In this document: positions 11,504 through 23,825 of the stretch, in pieces
Layout of the letters: each line of letters starts with the position of its first letter
Position numbering within the stretch: the stretch's first letter is position 1
NCBI GenBank assembly: GCA_025024175.1
Contig: QCXZ01000064.1
Span: 50,861,325 to 50,925,324, forward strand
Reading direction: 5' to 3'
Length of the DNA: 64,000 nt
Origin: Rhyzopertha dominica
Taxonomy: Eukaryota; Arthropoda; Insecta; Coleoptera; Bostrichidae
Position numbers and translations under genes: made by a program
The notes under the pieces: model-generated
Told to the model about the DNA's origin: nothing
The model's input: the letters and a program-made list of their open reading frames with translations, nothing else
Database searches by the model: none

Positions 11504-14459
11504 TTTAGAATTAGTAAAAAAACATTTTACATGGCCAAATGTGCTTGAATATTAGCTTCTAATTCTTCAAGTGAGTATAAACGATCTAAGTACCTCACTT
11601 TTTAAATGAGCGTATAGAAATCATCTAAAGGAGTCAAATCTTTAAATTCGGAGTAATGACAAACCTGAAAGATTTAAACAGAGATTTCGTGATAATCTGC
11701 ACGACTATGTGATTTAACCTTTAGTTATTTGAGTGTATTGTAGTTGAATTAAAATTTCGGAATAAAATATTTTTACTGTTTCTGTTTTTGAAAAGTTACT
11801 GAAAAAGCCAAAGAATTTGCCAACATATATGCGCTGTAATTCTGCTTCAGTTTCTTTAGACTTCCTGTTAAAACAATTGACATTAACATGACATCCAATG
11901 TCTTCCTGATAATATAGAGCCCGGAAAACAAGTTCAACTGACAAGAAGTTATTTGGATAGCTGTAGTTTTCTAAAAGTGAGCGAATTTCGAAGAATTCAC
12001 CTTGATGCGCGGATAACACCTGTGTAACTTCACTAAAAGGGAAAATTTTTAAACAACTAGCTTTTCTCTTATCAATTATATAAGTGAGCACCTCGGTACT
12101 TATTGATTTATGATAATTCTGGTAATCAAATCATACCTATATTTTTTTTCGTCAATTAAATTTTCCAAATCGCATCCGCAGTGTTTTGCCTTAGTCTTCG
12201 AACCAACATATCGTGTGCGTTTTCAGTTACAAGATGGGGGCAAACACAGGTAGGAACAATAACAGACGTGTTATGATTGCAACACTCTCTAGTCTATCAA
12301 ATGTTGTTTTTGTTTATATTGATTAGGGAATTTTCTTTCTTTCTTATCGGGCGTATTACAAATTGCTAGACAGCGGTTAGCTAAATTATTAATGATTCTA
12401 TTAAGAAAAACAGGTTTAAAACCAATAGTTTTATTCTTAAGGTGAAAGTCTTCTATTGTGTCAGAAGTGTAAACTGATATTGTTCATTTGTCAAACAATT
12501 CAAACGCCAGGTAACGGAATGGACATCATCCCACATTTTATTACACGGAAACACCAGGGGGACGATAACAATTACAAATACAACCAGTGCGAATGTCTGC
12601 CAGACACAGCCGTTGTAAATTTGAAAGCTGCGAAAAACAAAACGACAAAAAATGGAGGGCAACTATGAGAACTCACGGGACAATTAGATAATAATGGTGG
12701 TGAAAGTGGAGACGTATGACTTTGTGTTAATCATTTATGTTCATGTTGAGCCATTAACTTATTTGTGCTTCGGCAACTCATAGGTTACGTGCATTTTCTA
12801 TTCTGCCAGTCGTAAGTTCATGTATCTGGGTTAACACTGAAAAAGTACCTCACGCGACGTTTCCGCGTTGGAAGATCGCGAATGCTGATTGCAGTTCACG
12901 ACATTGGCATATAAATCCTGGAAGACGTGGCCGCCTCGAAAAATCCGCTACAAGAATTGTCTTAAATGATTTTGTCGAAGAATAATTCTCTGATGAAGCT
13001 GTTACGCACAATTCAAAAAGTTGGCCTTATCGGCCAAAAGGTCGGGTGTAAGATTTTATTTATTTTACTTTTATGTAGTGGGTTCAGTCGTGAAAAGCTT
13101 AGTTTTACTGTTCAAAAGACCACGTCAGAATTTTCTGTGGCCTAGGAACTTAAAAATTTGTGGAATTCCCTTTTCTTGTTTTAGCGAAAAGTGCACAAAT
13201 TCGAATTATGTTTTGAAGATGACGCCTTCTATTTGTACCGCTTATAAAACTATAAAACTAAATTGTATATTTATTTATATTTCATGAATATTTATCTGAT
13301 ACTAGACGTCTACTGACGTAGTCATTAACCGATCGACTAACTTTATAGATCCTTGGAAAATGACAATAATAAGAATGTGGCGTTCAGGTACAAGCGAAAG
13401 GGGATGCTAACATTTTAGTAATAGCAGTTACTACCTCAAAGTCACGAGAATTCAAAGTCACAGTAACTATTTTTTGAAGGAAGCAACATTTTGGTTGTTG
13501 TGTTAAAGGCAGGGCTTGGTGTGTCTCATATTTTTCTGCAAACCCTGTAGAGGAAGTGCAGCAGATTTGTTGCTCTCAACTACATTATAAAAGTATGACG
13601 AAGGAAATATTCTTATCACCCATGGTTCACCGGATGAGATACAACTTCTCTGATATGTTGAAGCTTCCACAAAGGAAGAAATAGCTGATGTAAGAGGAAT
13701 CTGTCTACATTCTGAAGAACCAGCTATTTTCAAAGCTTTTAACAAAGAAAGACAAATTCTGCATTTCACTATTCACTACGGTGTTATCACCAAGTAAATA
13801 CAAATTAATGTAAATCTTAAAAAAAACTTGTTGCAGAAAATCGAGATCCAGTATCTGCGTCACAACTTTCTTCTTGCTTTAATGCTTGTATCTGCGAGAA
13901 ATCATAGTTAAAGTGTTCAAATTTTAGTAAGTATCGCATCAGCCCCTTATAAAAAATGAGATAGAACTCTGTTAAGTGTGAAGATGGCAAAAAATCGATC
14001 ACCTATTGGATGATCCACACCTGCTCCAGCTCAGGAAGATGCCGATAATAACGCTTTAACTACTATTAATTCTCAAAACGACGAAAAACAATGTTCTTTG
14101 TTTTTGTATGTCAACGAATTTCCATGGCAGCGCATTTTTTTGTTATCTTTAATGGTAATCAAACTATTTATTTGTGGATTTGTGTTGTTCTTTTTATTCT
14201 TGAAATGACTTGAAATGTTTATTTTGTTAAAAATCTTGTTTTGAAATGAACTATAAAAAGCGTTATCAAAACAGGTTCTACAGGTGTCAATGTTAGTTTT
14301 TATTCGTTTCGTGATAATTCTAATACTCGTAATACTTTTTTTTCACTTAAATCTGTATATCAAATTTAATAGTTCAAACTGAAGACCTGATGTAACTTGG
14401 CAATAATCTTACTATATTACAAAAATTGCGCAACGAATTTTTCAGCCAAATAATCGGTA
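11504..14459. other. No recognised gene
   Basis: Mostly AT-rich. Minus-strand frames at 11714-12091, 13503-13769 and 13817-14002 are somewhat long, but I recognise no domain in them. They have no supporting splice context and may be chance frames. Confidence 0.4.
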
Positions 14460-14790
14460 TTTTTTGAATTTATTGTTTGATTATGGCTTCCAGTTCTTGA
14501 AAATTTCATGGTTTTTCTTTGTACACCTTATTTTTTTAAATGACTCCAGTGGGAAAAATCCAAAGAATTTAAATCAAGTGATCCAGCAGGCAATTCAGTA
14601 GTTCCCCGGCGTGGCGTACTATCTACCAACTGGGAAGGTATTATTCAAATACAGGCGAACATTAACTCCAAAATGTGGCTAAGTGCTGTCCTCTTGAAAC
14701 CGCATAATGCAGTTTGGCGCTTTTCGTCTTCATCAGGAAAAATGTACAATGTACAATGTCACGCAGTACGTTCAGTAGATATCTGCTGTT
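14460..14790 (-). pseudogene. Tc1/mariner-like transposase relic (C-terminal part)
   Basis: Conceptual translation of the minus strand, allowing frame changes, shows the order typical of Tc1/mariner catalytic halves: an F-Q-E-D-S segment (cf. the W-x-Q-x-D-x-A block), a V-R-x-Y-L-N-N-T-F-P segment, then S-L-D-L-N-S-L-D-F with H-W-S-H-L-K. That matches the S-P-D-L-x-P-L-D-F-x-L-W-G-x-L-K block of the family. Frameshifts and stops are frequent and no N-terminal half was found. It resembles the element at 46.2-47.3 kb. Confidence 0.6.
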
Positions 14791-16339
14791 AGATTTTCAT
14801 TTATGACATATATATGTATAATGTGTTAACCAAATAAACCAGTTCACACTTTTAGCTTATAATAGGAGTAATCTCCGAATGGTCGTTATATAAACCACAA
14901 ATTTCTTAGTGTGGACTATGTCGAACTCCACAGCCATTCAACACTAGGATCTGCATTCGTTCAGTTTTTAACTTTTTTAATTATTGAAAGCTTCTTTAAA
15001 CCGGCATGAAAAAGGAAAACTAGAGGTCATTTTACATTTTCGTATGATTATTATTAAATGAATAAAATCAGTATTAATACCTGAAGACCTGCTTTGATAA
15101 CGATTTTGCCGTTCATTCAAAAATACAATTTTTACAAAAATTCATTTTAAGGATAAAAAACTGCAAATCTTCAACAAACGGTCGTAGTTACAAAAAAAGA
15201 TTAAGCCGTGATATAAAAACATACAAAAATAAAAGGAAAGTTAAGATATCAAAAATAATAATTAGCAAAGACTTTTGTTAAGGACATTTTGATATAAAAT
15301 TCATATTTACAAAAATAAACCGGTTATACCATACTATAGTATATTAAGTATTTACATAACTTGTATGTTTCTTAAATCAAATTGGACAAGCTATACCGTT
15401 TTCACACGTTGCTGCAGCTTTGTTATTGGATTTAGAAAAAAGTTGTATGCATAAAAGTTCTTAGTGATTTTATTATTCTTAAGATCCAGTTTCCTAGTTT
15501 ATCATTTACTGTGGAGTGATTCTGTAAAAATACCTGACTGAAATACGAAGCGCCTACTAGATCGAACAAAAATAAAGATAATTCGTCTTCTTTTCCCAAA
15601 ATTAAAAACGCCGCTGCGGTTGCTACAACTCGAAGCTATTAAATAAAATGAAGATCATGTTACACTTAATTAACATTATCTACATAATCACTTTTATAAG
15701 GGTTTTAATCTAAAAAATCGTGCTTGAACAGAGCAGACCACTCCATGCATGATAAGAAGACATGAGTTGAATTATCTTCACCATATTCAGCGATACTGGG
15801 TGTAAAGTAATTAGTATATTACAAAAGAGTATAAACTAAAAGCGAATAATTACGAAACATCTGCGACCTAATTGGAAGTTGTCATAGTTGGTATGCCCAT
15901 GAGGAAAATTTGATGTGTAAAAATAGTTAAATGTCAGTTGAACAGAATAGGGACGTGATGTAACGATGATTACTGCGTCACTGGTGAAATTGAAAATGTG
16001 TGGCATAAGTATCACTGCACAATAGAACGACTTTTCATAGAAAAATCAGTTAGGGTATAAAGATTGTTTCTTATTTAATGTCAGCTTACCTAACAGCATA
16101 CCTACAAACAATTATAATTTGCTAGAAATATCTTTGAAATATAAATAAGCAAACATAAATCATCTGCTTCTATGAGCTGGTGACATCAAAATAATGTTAA
16201 AAAATATAATTTATTCAAAGGCAAATAAAATAATAATAAGGTCTTCATTTAAGGCGAAGATTGGCAAAATTGCCATTCAACTTAACCCAAAGTACAAAAA
16301 AGAAAAAATATGCTTATGTATACGTGCATGCCAATAAGC
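14791..16339. other. No gene seen
   Basis: AT-rich DNA without recognisable coding or repeat structure. The part next to 16340 may be 3' untranslated sequence of the CR1-like element. Confidence 0.45.
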
Positions 16340-18720
16340 TGAATTACCATGTATTAGATGCTTTCAACACAAAGTTTCTTAAACGTCTTTTAAAACAACC
16401 CTGATTATAGTTTTTTTGAAGGAAGTCATCCAAAGAATTATACAATAAACAATAAATAATGAAACAAAGCCGTCCTATGGTTAGGAATTGTTAGAGACAT
16501 AGGCTTGCGAATATTTAAATTATGTACTGCATTACGTGGAATTAACTTATTATGTAGATATCTAGGCAAAGAAGTGCTGAGTACCCTTGCCATGAACAAA
16601 AAATGGTACTTGAACAAAACTCTATATGTAATCGTACTTTCTTAAGTTGTTAATAAATCTGCAGCAAGTGTTTTGAATTTTCTGAAGCCTACCACAGTTA
16701 AAAACATCAAGACAAGGGAAGTAAACTACATCACAATATGAGACTTTAGACATAATTAAACTCTCACACTTTTTCCTCATTGCATGATTTAGGACTCTTT
16801 TGTTTGCATATAGCACTTTCAGCTTAAAGAAACATTGCTTGCTTACCTCAGTAACATGTTCAGTAAACCTTAAAATTTCATCAACAGTTAAGCTAAGGAC
16901 CTTGACAAAGGGGGTGAAAGAGATTGGTTTACCATTTACAATTATTGACAGATTTGACTTCAAAAAATCTTTTTTCTTTCTTTTTCTGACAAACAAGTAG
17001 CAGTTTAGGTTCATCTGGTTTTAGGACTAAGCTGAATATTTTTTCTAGATATTTATTGATATTTATTGATGAATGCAAGATCTTTATTGATATTAGTCAT
17101 AGCTGTTTTGTGACCACTCAGGTAAAATGCTTATACATTTGTGTGTCGTCAGCAAAACTCTNTACCGTTGAGTTGTGACAATGTTAGGCATATCAGCAAT
17201 ATATAGTAAAAATAACAGTGGTCCAAGTACGGAACCCTGTGGCACGCCAGATTGTATTAACTTTGCTGTCGAGAGTTCATTATTTAGATGTACTTGTTGA
17301 CATGTGCAGTCTAAATAGCTTTCGATGAACCTGCAAGCAAGATTATCAAATCCGAAATATTTACATTTTGCTACTAACAATTTGTGGTTAATAGTATCAA
17401 ACGCTTTGCTAAAATACAAAAACTCTGCTACGGTAGCTAGTCCCGTTATCTCTGCCAAAGCTGTAGCACAACTGTATCCTCGTCTAAATCTAGACTGGTG
17501 CAAGGGTAGCAAGTTTTTTCATTGAGAAAGTTAAAAAGATGTTTGTAAATAACCTTTTCAAGAATCTTTGATAATACCGATAAATTACTTATAGGTCTAA
17601 GTTCGTTGTAACATACAGCATTCGGGACTTTAAGGAGAGGAAAACTATGTAGGNCCTCCTCCAAGATGTAGGGAAAACACCTATTTCTATACAACAATTA
17701 ATAATATGCAGGATGTAAATCCTGATTGCCGGCAAGAAGCACAGTTTAACATTGAAATGGATTAGGTTGCAATATATCTTTAAGTTTAACCGTTTTTAGA
17801 CTACATCTATTGTCATTATCGTAAAAACTTGTAGTATAGTATTCCAAACCTTCCCTAGATACATTGTCTCTTTTTTAAATACTGATAAAAAGTATTCATT
17901 AATTAATTCCACATCCTGCAGTATTCGAACAGACGATTTAGTAAAATTGCGCAACTCTTTACAACGATTCCAATTTTCAAGTGACTTTAGCCTCTTATAG
18001 GTATCCAAATCCTCGTCCCTTTCCTTAAATATGAATTTTAGGTTATCCGTTAGCCATGGTGCTCGAGGTTTGCTAACACGGACATTCTTCAGTGGAGCGT
18101 GAGTATCAAATAATTTTATTATGTTATCTGTTAAGAATTTAATATTTTGGTCAACATCAGCTATATATACTATATCTGAAGAATGTACTGCATGCAGATC
18201 ATAATAGAAGTGCTCTAAATTAAACGACTTGAAACATCTAAAAGTTACCAACCGAGGAGGTTGATGATTTTGAATCCAACTCACAAAATGTTAAATGATG
18301 ATGAGTAAAAAAGTATCGGCACCACATTTTAAATTCAGCTATGGCACATTAAAAAAATAGGGTCTAACAGGGTGGCGGTGACTCTCGTAGCATCAGCAAT
18401 AATTTTTTTCATATTATACGAAGTAAAACATTCATTACATTATTTGAATTAAAGAAATCAATATTGAAGTCTCCCAAAACCGCAACTACATCAAAGGAAG
18501 GAACAAGCTGAGGCAGCACGTTATCAAAATATTCTATCGCCCGGCCCATATTGCCCCTTGGAGGCCTATACATTACTCCTATCGCAAAGCTTATTTTCTT
18601 CAGATGAAATTTTAGCCACATATATTCACGATTTTTAGCATCAATTTCTACACCTCGATCAAAAATTATATCTGTATATTTTATTCCTTGCTTGATATAA
18701 ACACCTACAGCTCCCCCTTA
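16340..18720 (-). pseudogene. CR1/L2-like non-LTR retrotransposon, 5'-truncated and frameshifted
   Basis: Minus-strand blocks from 18720 down are: part of an APE-type endonuclease (A-I-G-V-M-Y-R-P-P-R-G and V-V-A-V-L-G-D-F-N-I-D, 18409-18621); the endonuclease-RT linker with D-T-H-A-P-L-K and R-A-P-W-L-T (17796-18284); RT blocks E-L-R-P-I-S-N-L-S, F-L-Y-F-S-K-A-F-D-T-I-N-H and S-G-V-P-Q-G-S-V-L-G-P-L-L-F (17093-17697); the catalytic F-A-D-D near 17140-17155; then a C-terminal L-P-R-Y-L-H-N-K type region reaching about 16345. Frames change at several points and ambiguous bases occur at 17162 and 17654. The abrupt loss of endonuclease sequence near 18720 fits ordinary 5' truncation. The clade is inferred from the C-terminal layout. 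Confidence 0.82.
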
Positions 18721-19490
18721 AATTACATTTTTAATATTTGCCAAAATGCCTTTTTCCATTAGTGGATAAGTCCACAAATAGTATCTATCCCATTGCGGAA
18801 GTAAAAAGTAATAAGCAATAAAGCAGTAAAAGTAATTAAAATTGACACTATAGATAATTAAACAACCGTCATTTGGAGAGAGTCTGTTCCCCTTACTCTC
18901 CAATATTTAACTACGATAAATGCTAATGTGTCTTTCATCACTGATCAAACAGTGCCAAGTTTTAAACAGTTCTTTCTAAAAGTCAAGCAAAGAGCGACTT
19001 CATGTGCGAAACAAACACCATTAGGTAAATTGCGTAAAACAGTTAACTATTTGAAACTGTTAGGTAATGTCGTTTATTAACGAAATAAAAATAATTTGAA
19101 GCGCTAAAGTTGTGAAACCTTTTATGCCAGTCGGCATCCATTGATACACGTTCGATAGAGGGACAATACGTTGCAGCGAAGATATTATGCTATACTTTCT
19201 ACAAACTGCAGTTATTATGTATATCTTCAAGATTGCTTGTCAGTTAGATTATATTATTATCTAATGGTAAAATATTAAAGTGCACGCGCATTTCAGGGAC
19301 AAAAGCTTGTAGTAGTATTCTAATCAGTACATAAAAATATCAAACAGTTCAACATTGAATTAAAGTATATTTTATATATAACACTTGAATATCCCTCACT
19401 TAAAGACGTAAACAGTGTTAAGAGAAATATGTTTAAACGCCAAAAAATGCGGGAAAGGAGAAACATCAATAATGGATTCATAAGCTTGAC
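18721..19490. other. No gene seen
   Basis: AT-rich DNA between the CR1-like element and the hAT-like element; nothing recognised. Confidence 0.45.
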
Positions 19491-19498
19491 CGTACCTC

Positions 19499-20864
19499 CA
19501 TGGGCATACCGAAGGGCGGGCAAGGGGGGGGGCAGCTGCCCCCCCCCCCGGACCTGGGTTGCCAACTCTGGGCCCTTCCTATTTCCTATACATTTAGCTG
19601 GTTAATTATTTGTGTACATCTAAAAATCGTCTTATTTACAAAATTGTAAATACAGTAAAACTTATGGGCCAGTGAATTTCACAATTTTCATCCAGAACTT
19701 ATGTTTGACTCTTGCAAATGACCTTCTCTAATAAGTCGTTGTCAAATGGTAAAAAGCTGTAACTGCAACATTCTTGATGTTATGAATCGTTGTGTTAGGG
19801 TGGTTATAGCTTTAAAAGACTATCTTGGTCAGGATGAGTCATAACACGATTTCTGCTTAGTTTAGCTCTTCTAACCTTTTCCTATAAAGATTGTTCAGCT
19901 AACTACTGTTATTGGAATCACATCAGAATCTGTGATATATTCGGTGATAACTCCAACTTTTGTACCTTTCTAAATTCACATTACATTTTAACAATTAATC
20001 CAAAAAAAACAGAAAAAAAATTAAAAACCCATCCGAACTCACGTTTATGAAAGCCAATTTATTTAATATAAGTTTTAGGAATCCAGTAAAAGCATTATCA
20101 GCACGAATTAAAACCCGGTGTGTTGTTAAAAATGCAATTAAATATATTTCAGTTTATTTAAATGAAGCTTAATTTGGTTAAAATATTAAGTAGTCGGTTA
20201 ATTTTTGAGAGCAATGCACTAGCGATCTAAGAAGGTTGGCTTGACGCATAATGCTGAGGCATTTGTCATTCTGAGTTTTAATAATGTTACTTATCCATCG
20301 AGTCTCTTTCTGTGGGGAGTAAAAATTACTATAACTGTACCTTTAGCACCTATACATATAAACTCCCAGCTTAAACTTCTAAAGCTGCTGTTGTGAGAAG
20401 TTGAAACTGTACTGAATCAGAAATCGAACTCCTATTAGTAGAACTTTTAAGGTGAAATTTATGTTCCTTTGGTACTTCGTATGATATCATTATACATTAT
20501 GTGGATCACGGATCTTTATTCTCCCAAATAAAATGTATCAACTCATTTTTTGTTAAACGAGAGAGCGATGCAACTGAATGCGCCTCACCTAACTGAGTTC
20601 ATCAATAACGGAATTAGTAATAAAGGGGCTTTGTATGATCAGTGTACATAGAAAACATATAAATAATTTGGGTCTTTATTTCACAGAAGATGTTTTAAGT
20701 CGCCTTGCAGAAAATCCACGAAGATTATTCATGGAATAAATACTTCATTAATTACTTAAGTACCTATATCTTATAAACGTTATTATTTCTATTTATCTTG
20801 AATTATAATCTACAGGACATTCCTGATTTGCCCCCTCCTAGACCAAAAGCTGGGTACGCCCATG
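19499..20864. mobile_element. Non-coding hAT-like element with G-run ends
   Basis: The left end reads CATGGGCATACC and the right end is its inverted counterpart GGGTACGCCCATG, the two matching at 11 of 12 positions. The flanks CGTACCTC (19491-19498) and TGTACCAC (20865-20872) agree at 6 of 8 bases, as for an old 8-bp hAT duplication. The left subterminal region contains a perfect palindrome of nine G, CAGCTG and a C run (19524-19549); the right end carries a C-rich block near 20830. No transposase frame is visible in the 1366 bp, so it is non-autonomous or decayed. The end sequence resembles that of the hAT at 5312-7315. Confidence 0.65.
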
Positions 20865-20872
20865 TGTACCAC

Positions 20873-23678
20873 TGTAATTTGCATAATTATTACGGGCAGT
20901 TTTAGCACAGCACAAATGATAATGAGACGTTTATTACACATCTCCTATAGTTTGTTAGTGTGCTAACAGATTAAAAAAATAATTAAAATCAGGGGCTTTA
21001 TTTTGAGGCATACGAAAGGGTTTGATACAATATGGCGTAGGTGACTCTGATATAAACTGTTTAACTATCTATCTTCGTTCTAAACGCTGACTACCACTAA
21101 AAGCAGCGTTACAATACCTTCTTGGTCGTAGAAAGGGTTAATATTTCTTTTGTTAACAAGTTTAAGCAAAGGTACAAAAACTTTTTAAATGGAACGTCAT
21201 AGAATGCCAGAAAATTTAACTTTGTTAGCGTACAGAAACATTTTAAATCAAAAAGATATTTAACTAGAAGCATTAGCGTTCAAAGCGAGTTCGCAAACGG
21301 ATGCTTGCTTACTTGAACTTCCTTCCGAAATCAGTGAAATGTCACTGATTCATAATTTCAATTGTTTAATATTATTTTTGTTATTTTGGGTAACTCTACG
21401 CTCCATAATCCCCGTCCTATTACCAATTTGTTAGCGATGAACTAACTACCTTTAGATACATTCAAACCAAGTTTGAAATCGGTCGGTAAATGAGAATCCC
21501 CTGGACTTTAAGTGCTGGTCTCCATTTAGTATTTCCCAAAAAAGAAGTAGTGGACGTGTATGTCCTGTCTGTTAATACCATCATCTTATGAGAAAACGAT
21601 CACATTTCAACCATTTCTTTGGAAAATTGAAATCTACGTACAAGGTCACAAACAATTTATTAATGCATTATGGTTTTTGGTAACTGTTGATGATTTTCTT
21701 CGACTTCTAGTACTGTTTTGCACTTAACATGCTGAGTTACCAGATGGGTTCAATTTATACGCAAACACAAAAAATTCCCTGTAAATTTTTTTATTTTATT
21801 TTACTATGACCGTGCAGGCTTAATTTCGTTAAATAAAGATAAAGATCAACCTTCATCACCGAAACCAATGGTTCTTTTTTCTGTTAAACCCATTTTACAA
21901 TCACATAGGTAATTTTATAAAAGTTATTTATTATAAATCACAATGATAGTAAGTTTATTAAACTGCAGGATCATTTAAAAGAATAATAATAAAATCTTTG
22001 TATATTTTATCAACTATCTAATATAAATAAGTGAATTGGGTTTAGTTAATTTAATTAATAGATTCGTTAATAATATGCAGAAATATAATAAAGTTGATTT
22101 CACTGATGTATCGGAGCATTGGTAACATCGGAACTAATTTAACTTGTATGAACTAAAAAATCATCATCGTTTGAATTAATTATTTATTAAATTATATAAT
22201 TACTATATTCCAAAATAAAATTTAAAATAATTCGACTCAAAGAAAGGTGAAGCTTGGTACCTAGTGTACTTCTTAAATACAATATTTCTTTGCACATATA
22301 CAAGCTAAGAAATCGTAAATCAGATTCCTTGCTCCACCGAGCATTTCGTAATCTAACAACTTTGGTTTCCAGTTTTATGATCAAGATAATTGCAAACAAG
22401 AGGTTGCTATCAAGACATCTTTTGCAATTTATTATATGACATAGACGACAATAAACAATCCAGTATCGCAAAATCTACTGAAATGTCATTTGTAAGCTGA
22501 CGTATCACATATGACGATATCTGTCGTAAATGTACATTTCAATTCATGGAAGAACGCTAAGTTCGTATTAAGACAGAATAGGTACATGAATAATGGAAAA
22601 AGAAACAAAAATGAATCAGCACTGGAAATGCCAGTGCTAAGACACTGAGGATCTCGTCTCACTTTCGCTTTTTTATTAGCCTGGGATTTTTTTCTCAAAT
22701 GTTATGTAGCGTCAGCAAACAAGGATGTGGATCTGTGGATGCCCACTTCAAATTCAATGAGATTGTGATAATCAGATTAAACTTGACATTTATCTTAAGT
22801 ATCATGTGCAAATATTTACTGTCTCATTGATGCAATGTGAATAAATACAGGTAGTCTTTGTAATGCAAAGCGGTTCCCATGAAGTCACACTTGTAATGTA
22901 TACAGTTAGATTTTAAATGTATTTATTTTTAGCGTTTAGTATAAACGCGGCTGCAAAAAAATAGACGTCGGTTAATGCTGTACCTGTTTAGCCAGAATAG
23001 TTCAACTAAAAGCTTTCATTCATAAGTCATTTGGCAATTTTGGTAAATACGAGACAAAAACAAAAACAGACATAATAAGGCGAGATATCGCAAGAGTCGT
23101 AAATGGAGGTAACCCAACTCATTGCTCTAATCTTGTACTTACTAAAGAGTTACATTTCCTTAATTTATTACTAGAACTTGGATAGTTGCTCCATTGGAGT
23201 ACGGCTGTATTTCTATTTTTTTCTTATTGATGATGTACTCATTAGAACTGTCAAAGGAACATAATTCGCAAATAGCATCTATACAATCAAATAAATGGAT
23301 TCTGTTGGATTAACTACTTTTATGCTTCCCGTTTTAACTGTTCATGACAATTGATAAAATCAAACAATTCTTCTGAACTACCGTCTTTTGTAGACACAAG
23401 TTAATTTTATCTATTATTGCTTTTTAGAAATCAAAATAAATTGGCAAAATTTAAATAAATAATACAAAGTAGTCTAAACCTGTTTATAAATGGGACTGTT
23501 TTAACTTGAACTAGTTTTGCACTTCGTCAATACACTGAACATAAATTTTTTTAAAAAGATTCTTAAAGCAAAGAACCATTATTAATGTTAATGGTATATG
23601 TTAAACGAACGACAGGTTACATAATTTATAACAATCCGAGTTAAATCAGTTTAACAATAATCAAAATGCAGTGTCTCA
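20873..23678. other. No gene seen
   Basis: AT-rich. The two opposed small frames at 22187-22471 and 22254-22439 are shadows of each other with no recognisable product. Confidence 0.45.
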
Positions 23679-23825
23679 ACAAAAATTGAAACTGGGATAT
23701 AGGTTGGTACGGTGTGTAAGTACAGAGACCTGCATTGCCAATTACTCTAACATTTGATAAAAATTGGCAACTATGGAGTAGGTTGGTACAGTCGGTAAGT
23801 ACAAGGCCTACATTGTCGATTACCT
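23679..23825 (+). repeat. Two-copy tandem duplication, period about 80 bp
   Basis: Copy 1 (from about 23679, core 23701-23745) and copy 2 (from about 23759, core 23780-23825) share AGGTTGGTAC, then GGTAAGTACA or close variants, then a CCTRCATTG block and ATTAC. Several substitutions separate the copies, so the duplication is not recent. Confidence 0.6.

Noticed and set aside
13503..14002. Two minus-strand frames of 88 and 61 residues as a host gene
   Set aside because: No recognisable domain, no convincing splice sites and no start context.
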